A program made the position numbers and the translations under genes. Shown in pieces: positions 45,348 through 50,015 of a stretch of 50,015 nucleotides of DNA. The notes under the pieces were generated by a model. The model saw only the letters and a list, made by a program, of their open reading frames with translations, made no database searches and had not been told where the DNA came from. The stretch's first letter is position 1, and every line of letters begins with the position of its first letter. This DNA is from Planctomycetota bacterium (GTDB lineage: Bacteria; Planctomycetota; UBA1135; UBA2386), in the NCBI GenBank assembly GCA_016794565.1, contig JAEUHQ010000141.1, positions 1-50,015 of the forward strand, written 5' to 3'.

Positions 45348-45938
45348 TCAGCCCGACTGCCCGCCGTGCCGGGCGACACCGGCGGTCACGCAGAACCGCA
45401 GCGCCTCTTCGACCTTCATCTCGATCGGGCGCACCCGGTCGCGCGGTACGACGACGGTGAAACCGCCGAGCTGGTAGCTCATGGGCAGGTAGACCGCGAC
45501 CTTGCCTTCGCCGATGTCCGGCAGGTCGTCGAAGTCCTCGCGCGTGAGGAATCCGATCAGTTCCATGCCCTTCGTCTGCTCCACCATCACCACTCTGCGG
45601 AACGGCCGCTCGTCCGCGCTGCCGAACAGTCGCACGACGTCGACGATCATCCCGTAGACCGACTTCACGACCGGGATCCGCTCGAGCATCGCCGTGAGCC
45701 GGGCGTACACCTTCCGCACGACGAAGGAGTACATGAGGAGCCCGATCACCATGACCAGGGCGATCGACAGCGCGAACCCCATCCCGGGCCAGTAGCGCGC
45801 TTCGCCGAGGAACGGCACGAGCACGCTCCGCAGCAACTGCTCACCCGTCGCAACCGCCCACCACACGAGGTAACCGGTCAGTGCCAACGGCAGGATCGCC
45901 GCGAGACCGCGGAAGAAGAGCTTCGCGAGGAACCGCAT
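45348..45938 (-). CDS. DUF502 family membrane protein
   Basis: The 196-residue protein has two transmembrane helices: FFRGLAAILPLALTGYLVWW (about 8-28) and GMGFALSIALVMVIGLLMYSFV (about 48-70). The conserved DUF502 stretch follows: ERIPVVKSVYGMIVDVVRLF, FRRVVMVEQ, GMELIGFLTRE, KVAVYLPMSYQLGGFTVVVPRD and VEEALRFCVTAGV. It is an inner-membrane protein whose biochemical role is not established. A CACGAT 6 nt upstream of the ATG might be a variant -10 box giving a leaderless message. The gene is divergent from the Pro-rich/TPR gene. Confidence 0.88.
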   Translation of the reverse strand: MRFLAKLFFRGLAAILPLALTGYLVWWAVATGEQLLRSVLVPFLGEARYWPGMGFALSIALVMVIGLLMYSFVVRKVYARLTAMLERIPVVKSVYGMIVDVVRLFGSADERPFRRVVMVEQTKGMELIGFLTREDFDDLPDIGEGKVAVYLPMSYQLGGFTVVVPRDRVRPIEMKVEEALRFCVTAGVARHGGQSG

Positions 45939-46069
45939 CTGCCCATCGTGCCACGCCGATCCGCGCTTTCCGCCGCGTGTCTTCCCCCCGAGACAACGCC
46001 GCGCGAACCGCGACGCCGGCGACCCGATGCCGGCGACGGCACACGGGAACCGCGGGGCGGGTGATTCGG

Positions 46070-46075
46070 TATCCT
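46070..46075 (+). promoter_or_regulatory. -10-like box TATCCT with a leader and Shine-Dalgarno site
   Basis: TATCCT at 46070-46075 lies 37 nt before the ATG at 46113. The leader contains TGGAGGAGAT (GGAGG at 46102-46106) at normal distance from the start, in contrast to the leaderless genes. Confidence 0.5.
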
Positions 46076-46112
46076 TGTTGCTGGCCGCGCGACCCCTCCC
46101 TGGAGGAGATCC

Positions 46113-47978
46113 ATGAACGACCGTCGTTTCCAAACCCTGCTCGTCGGCTTCCTGATGCTCGCCGCCGTCGCGGCACCGATCGCCGCTCAACGCCCGACGC
46201 CGCAGCCTCGCCCATCGGCCGGCCAGGGCCCGCGGCCGGCACCCGCACCGAGCCCGCGGCCCTCGGTGACCCCGATGCCCCGGCCAGCAGTGACACCCAC
46301 CCCGCGCCCGCCGGCCCCGCAGGCCCCCGTGTCGCGGCCGGCACCGATGCCGCAACCGGTCGCGCGCCCAGCGCCGGTCTCGCGGCCGCCCGCCGGTTCG
46401 CCGGCACCGCGGATCGCGCCGAGACCGGCGCCCGCTCCGACGCCGCGGCCCGAACCGATCGTCCGCCAGCCGGGCCAGCCCCGTGTCCCGGGCGTCACGC
46501 CGTCACCCCGCGTCGTCCCGACACCGGTGGACGCGGCACGCCGTCCCGCACCGCGGATCACGCGCCCGAACGAACCGAGCGTCCCGGCCCCGGGCACGCG
46601 CACTCGCGACGAGATCCCGAACCGCGGACAGGTGCGCAGCGACGAAGCACGCGACAACGTGTATCGCGGCCCCGCCGTTTCGCCGCGAACCCGCACCGAC
46701 GACCCGGTGTCGCGCCCGTACCCGGGCACCGTTCGTTCGCCCGTCGCTCCGACGCAACGCACACCCGCCGACACCGGGAACCGTACGCCCGTCGCACGAC
46801 CGCGTCCGAGCGAAACCCGCCCCAGCCGCTACGCGCCGCGCGACGAAGTTCCGCGCTCGACCCCGGGCGCCGTCTCGCCGCGCGTTCGTTCGCCGGAGTC
46901 CGTGTCGAGCAACGTGCGGACCCCTGTTGCCGCCGTCGGCACGACACCACGGCTCGTGCCCCGTTCGACGGCGCCGCGCCTGAACCCTCGCAGTGCAACG
47001 ACGGGCGGCGCGACCCTCGTGAGCGGCCTCCGCACCACTGCGCGGGCGTACGACTACGGCAGCCACTACGGACACCGCGATTCGTGCCGCCGCGTCTTCT
47101 GGAACACCTGGTGGGATCCGTGCCGCTACGACGCGTTCTCGAACTGGTCGTGGTACGGCGGCTGCAGCACCTTCGGCTGGAGTCTCTCGTTCTGGCACCC
47201 GTGGTACTGGTACCGCACCCACTACTGGAACTCGTGCTACTTCGACACCTGGTGGTACCTGCGGTCCCGTCCGACGTGCGTGTCCACGAACTACTGGTGG
47301 TACCCATCGTCGACCTACTGCCCGACCTACCTGTACGTCCCGAGCAGTTCGGTCGTCTACGTCGAGCGTGAGCCCTCCCCGGCGCCCGTGTCCGCGGAAC
47401 CGGAAGTCGTCGTCGCCGGCTCCGGAGTCGGCGACGGCGGCAGCATCGCCCGCGTCGTCGAGACTCCCGACACCGCCGCCGCCCGCGCCGAGACGACGGA
47501 GACTCTCGCGAAGAAGTACGTCGAACTCGGCGACTTCTACTTCGAGGCCGGCCGCTTCGCCGACGCTGCCGACGCCTACTCGCGCGCGCGAAGCTACTCG
47601 CCGGACAACGCGTCGATCCACTTCGCCCTCGCGGACGCGTCGTTCGCGACCGGCGACTACCACTTCGCCGCGTTCCTGATCGGCGAAGCGGTGCGCCTGC
47701 AGCCGTCGATCGTGTCCGCCGAAATCGACCGCCGCGTCTACTACGGCGACCCGAAGCTGTTCGAGCAGCAGATGGACGAACTGAACCGCTACGTCGAGGC
47801 GAAGCCGTACGACGCGCAGGCGCAGCTCGTGCTGGGCTACAACCTGCGCTTCTCGGGCAGGCCGGTCGCCGCCGCGGCAGCGTTCCGCCGGGTGCTGCAA
47901 GTGTCCCCGGAGAATCGCGCCGCCGCCGCGTTCCTCGCGGCGCTCGAACCCGCGGGGTCGGAAGCGACGATCCGCTGA
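46113..47978 (+). CDS. Exported Pro-rich, Trp/Tyr/Cys-rich, TPR protein
   Basis: The 621-residue protein has three contrasting parts after a signal peptide (LLVGFLMLAAVAAPIAA). Residues of about 27-300 are a low-complexity Pro/Arg/Ala/Thr linker with PRP and APxPRP repeats. Residues of about 312-417 are extraordinarily aromatic: NTWWDPCRYDAFSNWSWYGG, SFWHPWYWYRTHYWNSCYF and TNYWWYPSS, with six cysteines that could form disulfides. Residues of about 459-621 are tetratricopeptide helices (YVELGDFYFEAGRFADAADAYSRA, LVLGYNLRFSGRPVAAAAAFRRVLQVSPENRAAA). The Pro-rich stretch suggests spanning of the envelope or a surface matrix. No enzyme motif is present. GGAGG lies 6-11 nt before the ATG. Confidence 0.75.
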   Translation: MNDRRFQTLLVGFLMLAAVAAPIAAQRPTPQPRPSAGQGPRPAPAPSPRPSVTPMPRPAVTPTPRPPAPQAPVSRPAPMPQPVARPAPVSRPPAGSPAPRIAPRPAPAPTPRPEPIVRQPGQPRVPGVTPSPRVVPTPVDAARRPAPRITRPNEPSVPAPGTRTRDEIPNRGQVRSDEARDNVYRGPAVSPRTRTDDPVSRPYPGTVRSPVAPTQRTPADTGNRTPVARPRPSETRPSRYAPRDEVPRSTPGAVSPRVRSPESVSSNVRTPVAAVGTTPRLVPRSTAPRLNPRSATTGGATLVSGLRTTARAYDYGSHYGHRDSCRRVFWNTWWDPCRYDAFSNWSWYGGCSTFGWSLSFWHPWYWYRTHYWNSCYFDTWWYLRSRPTCVSTNYWWYPSSTYCPTYLYVPSSSVVYVEREPSPAPVSAEPEVVVAGSGVGDGGSIARVVETPDTAAARAETTETLAKKYVELGDFYFEAGRFADAADAYSRARSYSPDNASIHFALADASFATGDYHFAAFLIGEAVRLQPSIVSAEIDRRVYYGDPKLFEQQMDELNRYVEAKPYDAQAQLVLGYNLRFSGRPVAAAAAFRRVLQVSPENRAAAAFLAALEPAGSEATIR

Positions 47979-48011
47979 ATCCGGAACGTCGCCTGCGGGC
48001 CCCGGCCGCGC

Positions 48012-48017
48012 TACGCT
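48012..48017 (+). promoter_or_regulatory. -10-like box TACGCT for the acyl-CoA dehydrogenase gene (leaderless)
   Basis: CGCTACGCTCCG holds TACGCT at 48012-48017, 10 nt before the ATG at 48028. No Shine-Dalgarno site lies between. The same 12-mer serves the YCII-like gene. Confidence 0.55.
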
Positions 48018-48027
48018 CCGGCCGCGA

Positions 48028-49203
48028 ATGGCCCGCCGAATCGACACCTACCTCGCCGACCTCGTCAGCCCCGAGAAGTTCGCCTTCTACGAGACCGTCC
48101 GTGACTTCGGCGACGCCGAGGTCGCCCCCCACCTGCTCCACTGGGAGCGCGAGCACCAGCTCGTCCCGGACGAGTGCATCAAGAAGATGGGCGAGCTCGG
48201 CCTCTTCGGCCTGCCGATCGCCGAGGAGTTCGGCGGCCAGGGCGGCGACCACACCGACCTCGTCCTGATGGGCCTCGCGCTCGGCTACCACAGCCAGGCC
48301 GTCGCGATCACCCCGGGCGCGGCGATCTCGCTCGGAGCGAAGCCGCTGCAGCTTTGCGGCTCGGCCGCGCAGAAGAAGGCGCACCTGCCGGCGCTGGCGC
48401 GCGGCGAGCGAATGTTCGTGTTCGGTCTGTCCGAGCCGGGCCGCGGCAGCGACGCCGCGAACCCCCAGGTCACCGCGGTCCGCCGCGGCTCGCACTGGGT
48501 GCTGAACGGCGAGAAGTGCTGGTCGACCAACGCCCGCTGGGCGAGCCACGTCATCGTGCACGCGCTGACCAGTCCGGACGGCCCGAACGGCAAGCGGTCG
48601 ACGTGCTTCATCGTCCCGATGCAGCAGAAGGGCGTCTTCTACCAGGAGATGTCCGGCAAGAAGGTCTGGGAGCAGTCCTCCACCGGCTCGATCATGCTCG
48701 AGAACGTCGAGGTCGGCGACGACGCGATCCTCGGTACGGAGAACGACGGCTTCAAGGTGATGGTGACGACGCTGAACGGCGGTCGCCTCTTCATCGCATC
48801 GCTCGCACTCGCGTCGCTCGCGTTCGCGCTCGACAAGACGCGCGTCTACGCCGAAGAACGCATCCAGTTCGACGAGAAGCCGATCGGCCGCTTCCAGCGT
48901 GTGCAGGACGTCGTCGTCGACATGGACATCGCGCTCGAGCGTGGCCTCACGTGGCTCGTGCACTGCTGCAAGCTGTACGAGGAGAACCGCCTGTCGCGCG
49001 AGCAGGCCGCGAAGGTCAAGGTCGACTGCAGCCGCTCCGCGAGCGACTTGCTGCTCCTCGCGATGGAAGTGTGCGGCGGCGTCGCGTGCTTCGACGAGTT
49101 CGGCCTGATCCGCCACCACAACGACCTGTTCGTGACGCGCGTCGGGGAAGGCAGCAACTTCGCACTGAAGGACCTGATCGTCCGCCCGCTGCGCGCGAAG
49201 TGA
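48028..49203 (+). CDS. Acyl-CoA dehydrogenase family protein
   Basis: The 391-residue flavoprotein introduces a double bond next to a CoA thioester and passes electrons to ETF. Signatures are KMGELGLFGLPIAEEFGGQGGD at the N-terminus, the FAD/substrate motif FGLSEPGRGSDAANPQVTA, WVLNGEKCWSTNARWASHVIV, STGSIMLENVEVGDDAILG and the helical end with the catalytic glutamate in TRVGEGSNFALKD (E374, aligned with the YEG of typical members). The length matches short- to medium-chain enzymes. A CGGVACF replaces the usual GG(N/Y)G(F/Y) loop. No beta-oxidation gene is adjacent, so the substrate is open (fatty acid or branched-chain). It converges on the TPR gene. Confidence 0.92.
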   Translation: MARRIDTYLADLVSPEKFAFYETVRDFGDAEVAPHLLHWEREHQLVPDECIKKMGELGLFGLPIAEEFGGQGGDHTDLVLMGLALGYHSQAVAITPGAAISLGAKPLQLCGSAAQKKAHLPALARGERMFVFGLSEPGRGSDAANPQVTAVRRGSHWVLNGEKCWSTNARWASHVIVHALTSPDGPNGKRSTCFIVPMQQKGVFYQEMSGKKVWEQSSTGSIMLENVEVGDDAILGTENDGFKVMVTTLNGGRLFIASLALASLAFALDKTRVYAEERIQFDEKPIGRFQRVQDVVVDMDIALERGLTWLVHCCKLYEENRLSREQAAKVKVDCSRSASDLLLLAMEVCGGVACFDEFGLIRHHNDLFVTRVGEGSNFALKDLIVRPLRAK

Positions 49204-49231
49204 CGCGCAAGGCGCGCCGAGCCGGCAGCGA

Positions 49232-50015
49232 TCAGCGACCCTGCGCGATGCGCTCGATCTGCTCGAGGAACTGACGGACGTTGTCGCGCGGCTTCAGCAC
49301 CTGCGCCCGGCGCAGCAGCGGGATCGCCTCGGCGTACTTCGCCTGAGAGGCGAGCAGGCGCGCGTGCGCGAGCTTCGCGTCGGCCTCGAACGCCGCGATG
49401 CCAGCGGCGTGCTCGTACCGGAAGATCGCCTTGTCGATCTCGCCGTGCGCCTCGTGGAAGCGCCCGAGCCGGATCAGCGCGTCGCCGTCGAGCGGATCGA
49501 GCGCCACGACCTGCTCGAGGATCTTCGCCTCTTCGTCGCTCGCCGCGACCGTGCAGCGGGCGCGCAGGGACAGCACTTCCTTCTTCTGCGCGTCCGACAG
49601 AGCCGAAGCGAACTTCGCGTCGACGGCGTCGAGGACACGCACGCCGTCGGCCACAGCGCCGCGCGCCACGAGAGCCTTGGCCGCACGCAGTCCGCTCGCC
49701 AGCACGTCCTTGCCGTCCTTGGCGATCGCTCGGCAGTAGGCATCGGCGGCGAGTTCGTGGTTCTCGGCGTTGGTGTGGATGTTGCCGAGGGTGAACAGGC
49801 TCTCGGCGGTCGACTGGCCGAGTCGGTCGAGCACTTCGAGGTTCTCGGCGGCGCGCTGCGGTTCGTTCATGCCAAGGAACGCCTGCGCCTGGCGGAGCCA
49901 GAGTTCGCCGCGTTCGGGCTGCCCTTCGATCATCGTGCCGAACAGCGTCGCCGCCTCGGCGAAGCGCTGCTGCTTCAGGACCGCGTGCGCCAGGCCCGTG
50001 CGCCACTCCGGTCGC
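49232..50015 (-). CDS. TPR protein, N-terminus beyond the window
   Basis: The frame is open from the stop at 49232-49234 to the window edge, so the gene is cut at its 5' end; about 260 residues are visible. It reads as successive tetratricopeptide helices: WRTGLAHAVLKQQRFAEAATLFGTM, GELWLRQAQAFLGMNEPQRAAENL, ESLFTLGNIHTNAENHELAADAY, ALIRLGRFHEAHGEIDKAIFRYEHA and HARLLASQAKYAEAIPLLRRAQ. An ATG at 49931-49933 is in frame but sits within the repeat array and is unlikely to be the true start. TPR arrays bind proteins; the role cannot be given without the missing part. Confidence 0.8.
   Translation of the reverse strand, partial: RPEWRTGLAHAVLKQQRFAEAATLFGTMIEGQPERGELWLRQAQAFLGMNEPQRAAENLEVLDRLGQSTAESLFTLGNIHTNAENHELAADAYCRAIAKDGKDVLASGLRAAKALVARGAVADGVRVLDAVDAKFASALSDAQKKEVLSLRARCTVAASDEEAKILEQVVALDPLDGDALIRLGRFHEAHGEIDKAIFRYEHAAGIAAFEADAKLAHARLLASQAKYAEAIPLLRRAQVLKPRDNVRQFLEQIERIAQGR

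Noticed and set aside
46190..47010. Pro-rich repeats considered as a DNA tandem repeat or CRISPR-like array
   Set aside because: The repetition is at the amino-acid level (PRP, APxP) with irregular spacing and no identical DNA units; it lies inside an intact reading frame.
49204..49216. CGCGC-AAG-GCGCG hairpin between the acyl-CoA dehydrogenase and TPR genes
   Set aside because: A 5-bp G+C stem without a T-tract is common at this base composition, so it is not called as a terminator.

Overview
The window looks like chromosomal DNA of a high-G+C Planctomycetota bacterium, or a close PVC relative. The evidence is an ECF sigma factor overlapping a large one-TM Ser/Thr kinase gene, a DUF6797-type propeller protein beside a multihaem c-type cytochrome gene, many secreted or lipoprotein-signal proteins of unknown function, and the outer-membrane parts of a Gram-negative envelope (TonB, a beta-barrel protein, a NodT-type outer-membrane factor). 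No rRNA, tRNA, CRISPR array, transposase, phage gene or integration site was seen. Coding density is very high. Many genes overlap by 1-4 nt, and long non-genic frames are open on the opposite strands, as expected at this base composition.

Layout. 1-522: C-terminal end of a membrane glycosyltransferase-like protein. 733-2333: outer-membrane beta-barrel protein and a TonB-type protein. 2418-4241 (-): secreted protein with an internal duplication. 4681-5364: ribose-5-phosphate isomerase A. 5487-6764 (-): 2OG-Fe(II) oxygenase and a two-module YCII-like lipoprotein, divergent from a bacilliredoxin-like YtxJ protein (6845-7177). 7211-11290: M1 and M17 aminopeptidases. 11428-17467 (-): a tightly overlapping trio of ECF sigma factor, Ser/Thr kinase and a membrane-anchored protein with about ten carboxypeptidase-regulatory-like domains. 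17581-17979 (-): hotdog thioesterase. 18093-20251: two lipoproteins, one with HEAT-like repeats. 20275-21935: O6-alkylguanine-DNA alkyltransferase and a class-V aminotransferase. 22018-28602: TetR regulator, outer-membrane factor, membrane-fusion protein and RND pump as a translationally coupled efflux operon, followed by a hybrid histidine kinase (28735-31101). 31159-35540: a tandem-domain amidohydrolase and a second amidohydrolase-like protein; 35636-36451: a lipoprotein. 36476-42942 (-): operon of DUF6797-like propeller protein, pentahaem cytochrome and a HisC-HAD fusion. 43178-45938 (-): a secreted FnIII/caspase-fold-like protein and a DUF502 membrane protein. 46113-47978: an unusual Pro-rich, then Trp/Tyr/Cys-rich, then TPR protein. 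48028-49203: acyl-CoA dehydrogenase. 49232-50015 (-): TPR protein cut by the window edge.

Two regulatory patterns stand out. First, a -10-like box of the form (GC)TAnnnT lies in front of many genes on both strands. In at least seven of them it ends only 6-10 nt before the start codon with no Shine-Dalgarno sequence, which predicts leaderless transcripts. Genes with longer leaders or inside operons often carry GGAGG-type sites. Second, several promoter regions hold near-perfect palindromes or direct repeats that look like operators: in front of the barrel protein gene, the sigma factor gene and the tetR gene. All functional calls rest on motifs read directly from the translations; no database search was possible.
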